Source: Corythucha ciliata (Eukaryota; Arthropoda; Insecta; Hemiptera; Tingidae). From it: DNA of 64,000 bases. The notes beneath the pieces were generated by a model that saw only the letters and a list, made by a program, of their open reading frames with translations, was not told the DNA's origin and did not search any database. The stretch lies in assembly GCA_038030265.1 (NCBI GenBank), contig CM075943.1, forward strand, positions 44,330,001-44,394,000. Reading direction: 5' to 3'. This document shows positions 11,398 to 24,279 of the stretch, one piece after another; positions within the stretch are counted from its first letter, which is position 1; every line of letters begins with the position of its first letter. The translations under genes were made by a program, and so were the position numbers.

Positions 11398-13837
11398 CAG
11401 TAGCGTAGATGGGAATTTGTCCTAGGGGGAAGGGGGGGTCAGATTGAAATCTCGTTGGGGTAATTTCGCCCAAAGTCTCTGTATAAACAAGAAATATAAT
11501 TTTACTTAGCCTTTTCCTTATTTCAGCCACGGATCACCGCTTATTTCACCTTTTCTAACCCTCCAAATGAGCGCTAACGACCAGTTTAAGCCGCGAATTT
11601 CTCAATTTTAGCCATGAATGAGCGCTATTTGACCAACTTTACCTATGCAGATTAGCGCTTTTCTCAGTTTTGACCGCGTGTATCGTTCTTCTTAAATTCA
11701 GCCGCGGATTAGCGGTTTTGACCCCTCCCCCCATAGCAATTGAATTTGCGCATTTTCTCAACTTTAGCAGCAAAGCAGCGTTTTTATCCCGTGAGCGATA
11801 TTTCTTAATTTTCCACGATTTTTAGCGTTTTCCTCAATTTTAGCAGTAAATTAGCGATTTTTTCAATTTTTTTAGCAGGGAATTAGCACTTTTTCAGTTT
11901 TACCTGAAAATTAGCGTTTTTTCCAAGTGTTTTCCTCATAAATTAAGGATTTTTTTGGTTCGCCATGCGCAATTTTTCTCAGTTTTACCCGGGAATTAGC
12001 GGATTTTTCACCCATTGCCATAAATTGACGCTTTTTTTCAATTTCTGCCTCACAAGTTGCCTTCAGAAAACTCAGAGTTTGCCATCCGAGGCAGTGAATG
12101 GCGTATGATTCAGTTTTAACGCAAATTACAGTTTTAGCTGTAAATTTGCGGTTTTTCAATTTTTAGCCGTGAATTAGCACTTTTTCTCAATATAGCCTCG
12201 AAATAACCTTTAAAATCTCTTAATTTTGGCCAGACTAATTATTTATTTTCTAAATATTACTCGCAAATTAGCGGATTTTTCACATTTTAGCACCGTATTA
12301 GCAATTTTATGTTACTTTTATTTATAGATTATTGCTTCTTTTTAGTTCTAGCCCGTGCACGAGCGTTGTTTTTACCTATTGCCGTGCAGGAATTCCCAGA
12401 TTTTTAATTTTAGCCACAAAGTTGCCTTCAGAAGGCGCGTATTCAAATTAGAAATTCAAATTTCACTACACTTTATCCGAGAATTAATGATTTTCCTCAA
12501 TTTTTTTGCGCTTTTTCTAAATTTTAGCAGCACTTTTTCTCAATATAGCCTCGAAATAACCTTTAAAATCTCTTAATTTTGGGCAGACTAATTATTTATT
12601 TTCTAAATATTACTCGCAAATTAGCGGATTTTTCACATTTTAGCACCGTATTAGCAATTTTATGTAACTTTTATGTATGGATTATTGCTTCTTTTTAGTT
12701 CTAGCCCGTGCATGAGCGTTGTTTTTACCTATTGCCGTGCAGGAATTCCCAGTTTTTTTAATTTTAGCCACAAAGTTGCCTTCAGAAGGTGCGTATTCAA
12801 ATTAGAAATTTCAAATTTCACAACACTTTATCCGAGAATTAATGATGTTCCTCAATTTTAGCAGCGAATTTGCGCTTTTTCTAAATTGTAGTAGCGTTCC
12901 CAACCCTTGCATTAATCGAATTTTCTCGGTTTTTGCCAAGAATTGGTGTTTTCCTCTAATTAATCTGCAAATTGTTTTTTTCCATTTTTGCAGAGAATTA
13001 TCACTTCTTCTCAATATGAACCGAGAATTAGCGTTTTTCTTAATTGTAGCCGCGCTAATTAGTGATTTTTTCTAGTTGATTTTCTCCACTTGTATCCGCG
13101 AATTAACGTTTTTCCTCAACTTTATACCCGCACATTGCAAATAAGCGATTTTTCGCAATTTCAGTTGTGAATTTGCTATTTTTGAAAGCGTCTTTTTTTT
13201 TTTTTCAATATTATAGCGTGTTATCTCAATTTTATCCGCGGGGTTGGTCCAAAAACAACCCTTTTGCGTCGATTTTCACAATTTATTCGTAGAATGGCAA
13301 CCATGCACCGCGATTCAGCGATTTTTGCTCTATTTTAGTCGGAAGTTACATTGCGAGACCTGAATCCGTGCTTTTTCGCTGTAAAAGTCACGAATATTAA
13401 CGTTTTTTTTTTTTTTTTTTCAATTTTTTGCCGCGTCAGCAAGTTGCAAATTGCCGATCATCACTTTACTGTGATTAAGGACGTAATGAACTGGGGACAC
13501 GGCGTATTTTCTCTTTTTAGCCGTGAAATTTTCTCAGTATAGCGCGTATTTTCTCAATTTGAGCCCTCCTGATTAGCGCTTTCGGGTGCTCAATCGAATA
13601 TTTAGCCCACAGTCCTTTGCTGATGTCACTTTGCAACGTTATCTTCTCCATCAGATCGGATAAATTGAAATTCGTAGAAAGTAGCCAAATCGCTGTCCAA
13701 CCGTCCGACCTCTTCACATACCTACATCCATGGATAACCTAAAAATCCTCATTTATTTGTATCTAAGCTTTTCGGCGGGGGGAGGGGAGGGGTGGCGTCC
13801 GAACCGGGGTGGTTCCCCCTAACTCGGTAAGCTACTG
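11398..13837. mobile_element. possible TIR-bounded element filled with family A
   Basis: The left border reads CAGTAGCGTAGATGGG and the right border ends GGTAAGCTACTG, so the outermost 7 bases (CAGTAGC) are inverted copies and the sequence just inside both is GC-rich. The 8 flanking bases (GGTTATAC on the left, CGTGCGAG on the right) do not match. The two ends could therefore belong to different insertions. Family A units fill most of the interval. Confidence 0.35.
12175..12880 (+). repeat. 354-bp tandem duplication inside family A array
   Basis: A block containing TCAATATAGCCTCGAAATAA, then TAGCACCGTATTAGCAATTT, then TGCCGTGCAGGAATTCCCAG occurs twice in direct order, about 353-354 bases apart. 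The copies are nearly identical, while neighbouring 30-bp units within each copy are very different. The duplication is therefore much younger than the array. Confidence 0.85.
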
Positions 13838-14027
13838 CGTGCGAGATCTGAAGTCGGAAGAAGCAGCTGCACGCGGACCTTTTCGGTCAGCTCAAAGTCG
13901 AGAAAATCTGCTATAAAACTTACTTCAACGAGAAACACTCATTTTTTGGAGATTTGGATTTTATGGTGTTCTTTAGAGTAGAGCGTTGGTACTAGTGTCC
14001 CTTCGTTCGTATACTTGTAACTCTGGT

Positions 14028-14077
14028 GGGGGGGGATCCATCCCCCATATCCGTCCCCTCCCGTACCTATGCCCCTG
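14028..14077 (-). mobile_element. hAT-like right terminus (ends TATGCCCCTG)
   Basis: The stretch ends GTACCTATGCCCCTG, which reads CAGGGGCATAGGTACGGG on the minus strand. It resembles the CAGGGGCGTAGCC termini at 28,945 and 30,771. The following 8 bases are ACGGTTAC. No matching left end with that duplication was found. It closes the repeat-rich block that starts near 9.6 kb. Confidence 0.45.
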
Positions 14078-17000
14078 ACGGTTACCAAAATTATGATCAC
14101 CCTGTTTCTAAGAGGGTAATATCATTATTTATATTGGGTGTGACTTACTCAGTGTTTTACGCTCAACAAAAATATTCCTGGAGATAAAAAAAACCGAATT
14201 TATCAATAATTTAAGAGCGATTCAAAAAGTCTTTATAGATTTCTAGGTGTATTGGATCAGTAAGAGTTGAGATAACTTTTTTTTTTTTTTTTGCAATTGA
14301 AACTCTGAACCTCTGATTAAATGAAAGGAATGCGTACGGAATTCTTGTATCAATAAGTGTCGGTACAGGGTCGCCAGAACCATTTTTCCCCCCTTTAATT
14401 TATTAATTGATGAGTGATTGATGAATACCCGAATAGGAATTCAGCGCGATGCTCCTTTTTCTTGAGGACTCGCGCAATTTTTTTGTGTGCACAATTCGAT
14501 ACACCTTTTGTGGGTCCATTGAAACGTGACGCGTTAATTTGTCGTTCCTTACGCGCAATTTGAAACAATTGAATCTCTCCGATATAGACTTGAATGTTGT
14601 ATTTTCAGAGTTAAAAGTGATTGAAAGTATGTAAACAATGTTTTTTGTGTACAACTGTCGTACATAATTCACCCCTCTAAGACCCCCCTACTTAAGGATA
14701 ATGCTGTACCTATAAGCGTGATTTTACAGTTAAAAGTAATCAGTAGTTACTGCATTATTTTATGGTGTCGTCCTTTAAATAAAAACTACAACAAATCCGG
14801 ATTTTCACATCTGGGAATCCCCCCAACATTTCGCCTTTCCTTTCGATTTTTTCTCCTTAACTTCTTCTAATTACGAAGCTTGATGAACTGGTTTTCATTT
14901 TCATCGCAAGTTCGACTCCTTACGATTTGGATAGCTGGCCGGGAGGGGGGGGGGATATAGCAATAGACCTTCTTTTTTCTGTATTTGGCCTAAACGAAAG
15001 TAGGCCTTCTCGTCTGCGGGAACTGGAATTCTCGAGGAACTTGAGATTGTGCGTAGAATATCTGCATGATTCGGTGTGGGGGGCGGAGGGGAGTTGATCG
15101 TAAATGAAAGCAATTTTTTTTTTTTTTTTTTTCGAGGCGAATGCGTAAAACCCGCACCCTATATTATTTTCAAGGAAAAATAACGCGTTAATAAAAAAAA
15201 AAGCCTCGCGTTTATTTATATATTGAATAATAAAATGAATAAATTTGAGTAATACGAATGTTAATTCAGTTGGAATTACTATAAAAGGCTACTCTCTCGT
15301 AGTTAATGAATGATATAATGCAACCTTGCAAAGAATTCAGTTATGCCGCGCTATTTTTAACGTTTGAAATAGAACTCAACGAGATGACCAACTAACGAAA
15401 AAAAACCAAAAAAAAAACCCCTACTTATTAATCACTTAAAACCGTAGTTTTGAAAGTTATTGACCTCGAAATCAACGCCAGACCCGAAGAGCTTCCTCAA
15501 TGAGATTGTCTTGCACTATCCCGGTTGTTTCTATTTGTATTTTTACCCTCCTTAATTATGATAATATTACCAAACAGCGTTTGCTATTTATTTCCCAAAA
15601 TAAAAATATTGCAAACGACCCATCAAAACGCTAATTCATAGAAAACTCCTCTTTTTGGAGGGTATTTAATGAGTGTTTTAGGATGTTACGCCAGCGTTTA
15701 GACGATTATAATAAAATTAAAAATGGAGGAAATTCAGTAAGATAACGAAATTATGTTAAATAATTGGAATTGTGGGCACTAAAAAATATTATACTAAAAT
15801 AGAGTATTTTAACATTCAATTAATGAGAAGGCTGGATGCCAAGGACAAAGTCCTTTTACTTTTTACTTCGCAGTGATTAGGGGGGGGGGGGCTTCGCTCA
15901 AATTCATTCTTGTGTATAAATCATAACAAAGATACCACAGGTAGAACAAGTTTGACGTAAGCTATTTGACTTACTTGCGTCTCCTGACTCCCCCCCCTAC
16001 CCCACCCAACCAGTGCTCATGCTTGCGCCGAATAGCTTATTGAAGTAGGTGTGGGACTGATCGGTGTCTGAAGGTTGCGAATATTCGAGTCCGATAGCGA
16101 ATTAGCGATTCAATACAATGGAAAATTAGAAATGGTGAATATCAATGGCGCAGTTGAGAACCCCCGGTAATCGGTATTCATGAAATTTATAACGGGGACC
16201 GGCCCTCAGTTGTGGGAGAGGGTGGTGGGGGGGGGAACTGTACGATGAATGACGAAAAGTGCTTGGCGCCTGCAAAACTTGGCCTTGACGCCGCCCTGGC
16301 TTCAACGCGCGTCGCTTTTGCAATTAGCGTCAACGTTTTTATTATAGGTCGACCGCGACTGTATTCATTTTTGTTCATTACGAAGCGTGCCTCTTAAGGC
16401 GGCTACACACTATCGTGTTATGTAATAACACGAAACTTAAAAAAAAAAAAAAAAAATGTTTCGGCTTGTTTCGCGGTATGTGTTTCGTGTTGTGAGTCTA
16501 CGACGTAGCAGCCTGTACACACTAAGGGATTGTTACCCCGAAACATTTCAACTGCGGATACTAAAATGTGTCTCGCGAAACAGACGATCAGCGCTCAGAA
16601 ACCTTCGAGATGTCGGACGAAGACGTAAAAGCTACCGTGGCTTCATATACAGTCGCGAACCGTGTATTTGTTGCAGAAACAACATTTTCTTAAAAACTTT
16701 TAAACTAAAAAAAAAAAAATATTGCATCACACGCTTCAATGCCCACGTCCTGCCGAGTCCACGCAACCAAACAAATTCATTCCCTCGAAGCATCCTGACT
16801 CCATTTACCATTCACACGCCGAATGCAACGGAATGTTGTGCACGAGCTAAAGCGGTGATGTCAACGTGGTGGGGGGGGGGCGAATGAAAAAGAGGAAAGA
16901 GGAAGAAAGAAGCATTCTCAAGAGATTTCATATGTAACTTTCTTGGTGCCTTTGCAAATCGAGCAACCAGGCACATGGCCTCCACTCCATTTTGGGAGAA

Positions 17001-17140
17001 TTGGCGGATTTAAGGCCCCCCCCCTTTCCCCAGGATTATCACATTCCCAAAACCCTTTTAGAAAACGGTGGCGGGTGAAGGTTCAGGGTCAGCGAATGCC
17101 CTCCCCCCCCCCACAATTCGATGTTTGAGGAATCGAGAAA
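14078..17140. other. AT-rich intergenic stretch with poly-G/T runs
   Basis: I see no gene. The stretch holds long T-runs (15,115-15,132), G-runs of 9-12 bases (14,943; 15,882; 16,229; 16,869) and microsatellite-like AT sequence. Short ORFs lack codon-like composition. A possible DNA-transposon fragment at 16,388-16,692 is listed separately. Confidence 0.4.
16388..16692 (+). mobile_element. possible DNA-transposon end with short coding start
   Basis: GGCGGCTACACACTATCGTG has the look of a terminal sequence of small DNA transposons, and a related stretch (CAGCCTGTACACACTAAGGG) lies at about 16,510-16,530. From 16,609 a 27-codon frame starts MSDEDVKATVASYTVANRVF and stops at 16,692. It resembles N-termini in PIF/Harbinger-type elements only vaguely. 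No inverted partner or target duplication was established. Confidence 0.25.
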
Positions 17141-17144
17141 AAAA

Positions 17145-17690
17145 TTGTGTCGTACCGTATCGTTCGCACCTTCCAAATCATGATTCGGGTTCACCAGCCA
17201 GATCTGCAAACTTTGGGCTTTGAAACAGCCAAATGTAACCAGCGGAGTTTTTATGAAGCCAAACGTGGAATAGGTTTTCGAATTTGCCAAAACAGTAAAA
17301 TTGGGTTCCCTTAGTGACGAATCCGCTTCTATGACGGCCATAAACGTGTGTAATTGCTATCTTGAACGCCGTAAAACATGACTTTTTAATGAGTCAAGCC
17401 CGCAAATTTGGATTTCGAGGGAATCAATCCTTCAAAATTGATTTTTCAAAGGGCCAAATCTATGAAATTTGGGCCTAAAGGGGGTGAAAATTGTCAAGTC
17501 TAGCCATCTAACCAAGACAATTCCAATCAAGACCGTAGAGAAGCGGAATGTAACTCTGGAATCAACTGTTTCGTCCTCCTGGTCGGTCTTTTTGGGTGAT
17601 TAAAACCCGAAAAATTTGGTTATTTGTGATCCAAATCCACTAAATTTGGGCTTTGAAAGGCTAACCCCCATTCGATTCAGTCATAATCGG
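17145..17690 (+). repeat. family C satellite block
   Basis: Degenerate ~30-bp units with AAATCTATGAAATTTGGGC, CAAATGTAACCAGCGG and TTGGGCTTTGAAAGG motifs. This is family C in its forward layout (GGGCCAAATCCGCGAAATTG). It ends shortly before the start of the LINE. Confidence 0.65.
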
Positions 17691-17862
17691 AGAGCTCTTC
17701 TATATTCTCTATTTTATAATTCTAGTTTTCTTCCAGGTTTCAAACCCACGTATCTAAATCCAAATTTATAGTCATTTTTTCATTCAATCATTCACTTAAA
17801 ATTTAGCGTTAAAAAAATAAAATAAATAAAAAGTAAAATAGTACAGTTTTAACGGTTCTTAG

Positions 17863-19318
17863 ATGGATGACGATGAGGGGGGAGGGGGCACACCCCCAAA
17901 CCTTCCAATCACACATTCAGGTACAACACAATCTAGTTTGAACCTAACAACATCAAATATGAATAATCAACCTACAAATTCTAGTCTCACATCTCAATTA
18001 ACTGCCTCTAAGCAAAGCATTAGTCATAGTAAAAAGAAAAGTCAGGAAGAATACTTCAACCTTTTGACAAAAAACAGATATAAACCGACCGATAAAGGTC
18101 CTTTCATTGTCTTCGCAGAAGGCATAGATGGTAATTTAGGAAAAATACACCCAATGACATTTGGGAAATGGATTTACGGGACAAATCAGAGATTCATAAA
18201 CAGCGTAAGCAACATAGTTGCAACTGGCATAAATAGGATAAAAATCGAATTTAATAACTTCTCTAGTGCTAACGACATGATACAAAACAACGTCTTGAGA
18301 GATAAGAAAGTAATATGTTACATCCCGGATCATCGAGTCAGCGTCACAGGAGTTATACGTCACGTCGACCCTTCACTCAGTACAGATGAATTAATGGAGG
18401 TAATGGCGTCTGAAGTTCCTGTAAAAAGTGTAAAAAGAATTACGAAATTGAAGGATCATGAAAACGGCACAAAACAGTCAATAACATTGGGTACATGTAT
18501 AGTAGCTTTCAAAAGCAAAAGTTTACCAAACTATGTTTCTATTTATGGAGCGAGATGTCGAGTAGAGTCGTATATACCATCAGTTCGACAATGTCAAAAA
18601 TGCCAAAGATTCGGTCATAGTACGTCCCAATGCAAGAGCCGTCAAAGGTGCAATCATTGTGGAGAAATGCACTCAAATGTGGAATGCGAAAGCTTAGACA
18701 AACCTCCAACATGCGTAAACTGTGGTGGAGCACACAAGGCAAATGACAAAAAATGTGCAATTTTCGTAGCGTCAGCTAAAAAACTTAAAGAGAGAAGTGT
18801 ACGAACCAGTTATGCGGAAGTAACGTACAACCGGTTTGCCGTATTAAGTAACTCGGAAACCAATAAAAATCAATACACCAGGCCAACGATTTCAAACAGT
18901 GTATCTGCTTCTTCAAGCCTCCACCCAAAACTGAAGCGCAAGAGGGATAGGGCATCCATGCCAAACAACTCGACACAGGATTACACAGACGACGATTTCC
19001 CCCCCACTACCCGAAACCCAAGAAGTACAAGGTATGATTAAAAGTAAATCGCCTCGATTAGCTCCAAAACCTCTAATAGGAGTCTCTTTCGGAGCGGCAA
19101 ATTGCAGCAAATATTCCGAAAACCACCAAACATCTGTTCAACAGATTACAGAGGGAAAACTTTCAACAATCCTCAACATCCTAAATGATTTACAAGTCCA
19201 AAGTTTGTCGAAACATACAAAATCACTCCACACTATCCAAGAGTCAGTCTTAAACTTGCGAAAAGAATTGAAGAATGCCAAGGAGCTAGAAAACCTTGGT
19301 TCAGGAGTCGACAAATAG
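17863..19318 (+). pseudogene. LINE ORF1 (gag-like, three CCHC zinc knuckles)
   Basis: The frame opens with ATG at 17,863 after an AT-rich leader. The first part (17,863-19,041) encodes a low-complexity N-terminus and an RRM-like middle. Three zinc knuckles then lie near 18,585-18,770: C-x2-C-x4-H-x4-C (CQKCQRFGHSTSQC), then CNHCGEMHSNVEC and CVNCGGAHKANDKKC. A frameshift at a C-run (about 18,998-19,006) moves the reading into the frame ending at 19,318. That tail (IKSKSPRLAPKPLIG, then QESVLNLRKELKNAKELE) looks like a genuine C-terminus with a coiled-coil tendency. ORF1 proteins of this type bind element RNA as chaperones. Slippage in the C-run means this copy cannot make the full protein unless the sequence has an error there. 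Confidence 0.85.
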
Positions 19319-19362
19319 ATAAGCAAAAAAAAAAAAAAAAAAAACCACCACTAGATATATAA

Positions 19363-19733
19363 TTAGGTTTGTTCGTTTGTCGTCCGGAGCTGCTCTGGAC
19401 TGCACGAACAGTCCGAAAAGTGTTCTTTTGTAATCCCGAACTACACTGAAAGCGTTCGTTTGTCAAATCTCGGAATGTTCAGTGCAGCACTATCTACACT
19501 GGAAAATTAGGAGGAGCTTGCTACTCGAAATGTTATAACCTGCTCATTAATTACCTTTCGTCAATCATTTCCTTCTGGGAAGTGGAAATAAACCATAAAG
19601 GTGACGTTTTTGTTGCCGTAAGGTTAACCATTTGCACGAAAAGCGTTCGTTTGATTTCCATAAATGACGTCAATCCCGGACTGCTCGAACTACACCTGCA
19701 CCACTACACTGAATAACAAACGAACAAACCTAA
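19363..19733. mobile_element. MITE of ~371 bp inserted between LINE ORFs
   Basis: The left end reads TTAGGTTTGTTCGTTTGT and the right end ACAAACGAACAAACCTAA, a perfect inverted pair of 18 bases. It has no coding capacity. Internal short copies of CGTTCGTTTG also occur. The flanks are AT-rich (ATATATA on the left, TATCTC on the right), so a short AT-type target duplication is likely but cannot be fixed. The A-run just before it (19,325-19,344) belongs to the LINE spacer or to an older insertion. Confidence 0.8.
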
Positions 19734-19764
19734 TATCTCAAACTTTTTCTCTCACTCCAACAAT

Positions 19765-22700
19765 ATGAATATCTTACAGTGGAATATAAGATCGATAAAT
19801 GCCAACAAGAGCAAACTAGAAGTCCTTCTAGCTGAGAACTCCATAGACATAGCCATCTTATCTGAAATATGGCTTCGTCCAAATTCTAAGGTTACAGTTA
19901 ACGGCTATAACATGATGCACTGCCCTAGGGCCGACGGCTACGGAGGGTGTGCGTGGACTGCACTACACTGACCTCAACATTGTAACCACTACCATGGAGC
20001 AAAATAAGACCCAAATCTGTGGCATCAAATTACACTTCAATAACAAACGGTTGAATATCGTATCTGCATACAGTGCCCCAAACGATAGAATAGATAGTGG
20101 GCTCTGGCATGATCTGCTTTAACGTCTGGAGGGTTCTACAATAATAGGCGGTGATTTTAACGCCCACCATTTCAGTTGGGGAAACACCTACACAGACAAA
20201 CAAGAGGGAGACACTAATGCAAATTATTGAGGACTTTAATTTAAACATCTTCAACAATGGTTCGCACACTATCATCCCTAAACCTAATAATGCGAAAACA
20301 GCAGTTGATATAACTATGGGGACCCAAGACCTAACATTGGCTGCATCTTGGGAGACTATCGACGAAAATTTAGGTTCGGACCACCTTGCCATGAAAATTA
20401 TACTCTGGGGAAGAAATCAGAACTCTATTCATAATGATACGCGTCCGACTACGGTAGAATGGAAGATGAATGAAGCAGATTGGAACGAGTATCAGCGAGT
20501 GACGGAGAACCTTTTTGAAAACATGTCAATTGATTATGAAAATATAAATAACTCATACGACAAATTCATAGATACCCTTTACAAGGCAGCTGACATAGCC
20601 ATACCCAAGAAAAAACCGTACAAAGGCCTAAAAAAGACAAAATGTCCGAAGCCTTGGTGGGACGATGAGTGCAACCAGGTGAGAAATAAAGCTAAACAAG
20701 CCTACGATGAATACAAGTCCTCGTCAACTGTAATTCATTATCTAAGAATGAAATCCCTCACAGCTATCAGCAGGAAGTTATACAAAAATAAAAAGAAAAC
20801 TATATGGATAGAATTCTGTAACTCTATAAACAGTGACACGAGTCTGCTGACGTATCGGGCAAAATAAGATCACTTAGAGGAGCCGAATCAGTCAAACCCA
20901 AGTCCATGGATCCACTCATCATAGAAGAATTCCTGCATCATATAGCCCCAGATTATGTGCCGGAAAAAATAAAAGAGGCAGACGATACAGACGAGGACCA
21001 TGTTGTCCTCAATCAAGAAATTCAAAGCTTCGAATTGGACGCGGTTTTTAAAAAATCCCCGAATAAAGCTCCCGGATTGGACAAAATCTCATATGCGATG
21101 CTATCTAACTTGGGCCCTACAGGAAAATCCGTTCTCTTACGGATATTTAACATTGCCTTCCTATCAAATCAAAGAATTCACTCGTGGAAAGTATACAAAG
21201 TAGTTCCATTACTCAAAGCTGGCAAAGACCCCAGTTCCTATGATGCCTATCGACCGATCGCCTTAGCGTCCTGCGTAGCCAAAACATTCGAAAGGATTGT
21301 AAAGCTCCGATTAGGCTGGTTTCTGGAAGCCACAGAAATTCTAGGAAGAAGACAGCATGGCTTCAGAAAGAGGCACAGCCCTATTGACTGCGTTGCAGAG
21401 CTCGTTACGGATATACATCTTACCTTCTTAAACAAAGAGTTTCTTGTCGCCGCTTTCATTGACTTGACCGGTGCTTTCGACTCCGTATCGATATCATTAC
21501 TTCAATCTACAATGAAAGAAATGAACGTCCCATTCAGGATCATAAATTGCCTCATTGGTTCAGTAAGTGAACGAGAGATCATCATAGATCACGATGCTGT
21601 AAGGTACGGTCCGCGGTCAACAGGTTTAGGATTGCCCCAAGGGCTAATTAGATGTCCAGATCTGTTCAATATTTATACGGCAGATTTAAATGGCTTATTC
21701 GAGAATCATACGAAATGCCTCCAGTACGCCGATGACATAGTCATTTATGTGATGGCGAGTAAACTTGAAACAGCCATTCTACATCTAAATGAGTCGCTCG
21801 CCAAATTTCACGATTGGTGTGAAGTTAAAGGTTTCTCAATATCAGAACACAAGAGCAAGGTAGCAGCGTTCACGAGAAAACGAAAATTCACCCTCAGCAA
21901 CCCTCTTGCTGTGGGAAAGATAAGCTACAAGGTAGAGAGACAAGCTCGATTTTTGGGAGTAGAACTCGACTGCAAGATGACATGGAAGAGACAAATAGAA
22001 AACTTAGTGAGCTACAGTGAAAAAACGTTAGCGTTACTTCGACACGTCTCGTATAGATCGTACGGAGCAACCCCTGACACCATCATTAATATCTATAGAG
22101 GTCTTATCAGGAGCAAATTAGACTATGGGTGTTTTCTGTATGGGGATGCGGTGAACACACATTTAAGTAAGATCGATCGTATTCAATATAAAGCGATTAG
22201 AACGTGTCTGGGAGCCATCAGAACTACGCCTACAAACGCCTTATTAGTGGAGGCAGCATAACCTCCTCTGTCACTGCGCCGCGAAATGTTGGCACGAAGG
22301 TACATTACAGAGAGATCGTTAGCGCCACATCATCCGGTTATAGAACAAATACAGGCACTAGATACTACAATAAGTGCAGTTAGGCCCTGTCGAACACCTT
22401 TGCTAATAACATGTATCCGAAATTTGAAAACGTCCATTGAGCAATTAAGTCAGTACCAGCCAGGTAAAGATCCATATTACCTCCTACCCTACGCATCCAC
22501 GCTGAGACCACGTGGGCACCAAATCAATACCAACATTTGCTTTTACGACAGAGAACTACCTGACTCGGCAAATAAATCGATGATGGAAAGAGAAATAAAT
22601 GAATACTACCCTTGAAAGTACGAGATATATACTGACGGCTCCAAGTCACCTTTAGGCGTAGGATGCGCCGTATATGACAGGGTATCAAACTGTAGTGAAA

Positions 22701-23365
22701 TATATAAACTAGATCCGCGATGTACTATCGTCACAGCAGAAATGACAGCTATATGGAAGGCATTAGAATACGTCGGCCGAATCGCTACGGACAAAAGCTT
22801 ACACTACTTGATACTCACTGACAGTAGAAGCACACTAGTAAAGATCAAGGCCGCTGAAACAAAATTAAGCTGGTTGGAATACAAAATCTTAAACGAGCTG
22901 GATAGATTAATTAACGATGGGTATCGGGTTTGCTTTTTGTGGGTCAAAGGGCACGCTTGCTTTGCCGGCAACGTTATAGCTGACAGCCTAGCCAAAAATG
23001 CCCTGTCTGTAGGATCTGAAATTGACGTATTGACAGAATATGACCTCAAAATTAGTCATTCCGCAGACTTAATCAAGAAATGGGAACTAGAGTGGGCCCG
23101 CTCCCAAAAAGTCAGAGGTAGAAAATACGCACAAGTTCAGCCGCTTCTGAGAAACTCGTCTTGGTTTTCGACAACATCCCTGAAAAGGAGTGATATCATC
23201 ACTATCAATAGGCTACGGTTCGGCCACTCTAAATTAATGTTTATGCACCAGTTCGAGAGCGAAGACGTGGCAGCTTCATGCGAGTGTGCATCTGAAAAAA
23301 ATGAAAGACACTTTATCCTCGAGTGCCCAAAATATAATATAAAGAATTATACCAAACAGTTATAG
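19765..23365 (+). pseudogene. LINE ORF2: APE endonuclease, reverse transcriptase, RNase H
   Basis: The frame starts MNILQWNIRSINANKSK at 19,765, a typical APE endonuclease N-terminus. Endonuclease motifs continue with IGGDFNAHHFSWG (about 20,145-20,185) and NLGSDHLAMKI (about 20,370-20,400). Reverse transcriptase covers 20,906-22,260: KAPGLDKISYAML, YRPIALASCVAKTFERIV, IDLTGAFDSVS, and the catalytic YADD at 21,725-21,736. RNase H follows: YTDGSKSPLGVG (22,625), TAEMTAIWKALE, ILTDSRSTL, WVKGHACFAGN. After it comes a CCHC-like CECASEKNERHFILEC. Damage seen: frameshifts near 19,950, 20,205 and 20,862, a stop near 20,120, and in-frame stops at 22,259-22,261 and 22,613-22,615. The catalytic residues are intact, so it is a recently decayed copy. 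Confidence 0.9.
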
Positions 23366-23569
23366 CAGAAAATTAGCCTTGCCGGTGCACTTACCTCAAC
23401 TATTAGAGAATCCTGTGGGGCTCCCAAAAACAACTAGTGCCTTATGCAAATTCATACGTGACATAAACTTACCGATCTAAAACAACAAATGCATATCATG
23501 GCTAATGTGCTTAGTACACAAAGCCAAAAAAAAAAAAAAAACTCTTTAATCAACGATTGATAAAGCGGG

Positions 23570-24200
23570 CCTTATTCCATGAATTCACGATTTTTATCCA
23601 TTTTTGCTTAAGATTGGCGTTTTCCTCGATTTTCAACCGCGAATTAGCCGTTTTTCTCAATTGAAGCTGAAATTCAGAGTTTTCCTTAGTTTTAGCATCG
23701 CTAATGAGTGATTTTTCCAATATTAGCCGTGAGTATAAGGCGTTTGGTTTACATTTTAGCCCCACATTGTCCATTTCTTTTCAATTTAGTTATGAATTAG
23801 CACTTTCTCTTGTTTTTAGCCTCGAAATATATTTTAGAAGATTCAGATTGGTGTTTTCTCAATTTTAGCCGCGAATAAGTGATTTTTTTACGCAAATTAA
23901 CGTTTTTCCTACAGGATATTCGCGAATTAGAGCTTTTTATTACTCAATTTCATCGATGGATTACTCGATTTTTCTCAATTTCAGCCGTAAGCTTGGTCCA
24001 AAAACAGCACATTAGCGGGTTTTTTTGGTACAGTTCAGTCGTAAAATTGCTGCTATACACCGAGAATCACCGATTTTCTCTAAATTATGGTCTGAAAGTT
24101 GCATCGAGAAACCAAGAATGAGCGCTTTTTTTGCAGTTTTAGCCACGAATATTAGCAGTTTCGAATTTTTGTCAATTTGAGCCATCAGAATAGCGCTTTT
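23570..24200 (+). repeat. family A satellite array, forward arm
   Basis: Family A units begin about 30 bases after the LINE A-tail (TTTTCAACCGCGAATTAGCC and similar) and run forward to about 24,200, where orientation flips. Confidence 0.8.
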
Positions 24201-24279
24201 ATGGGGGTCAATTCCATAGGCTTATGTCCTAATCCTGGGGTAGATAATGCACGCCAAAAAGTTTAGAAAAATTACTTCG

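Larger units (their letters stand above)
17840..23541 (+). mobile_element. nearly full-length two-ORF LINE, I-like, with poly(A) tail
   Basis: The element has an ORF1 with three CCHC knuckles, an ORF2 with endonuclease, reverse transcriptase and RNase H, and a terminal A-run (about 23,526-23,541). A MITE sits between the two ORFs. Presence of RNase H together with APE endonuclease and a CCHC ORF1 fits the I/R1/LOA group. The exact clade is inference. No clear target duplication was found next to the A-tail. The element lies between a family C block and a family A block, so it probably inserted into a pre-existing satellite-bearing element. Confidence 0.85.

Noticed and set aside
11398..13837. 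A proven transposon with CAGTAGC ends
   Set aside because: Flanking 8-mers differ, so it is kept only as a possible element.
17690..17862. Target duplication for the I-like LINE
   Set aside because: The sequence after the A-tail (CTCTTTAATCAACG) was not found upstream of ORF1.
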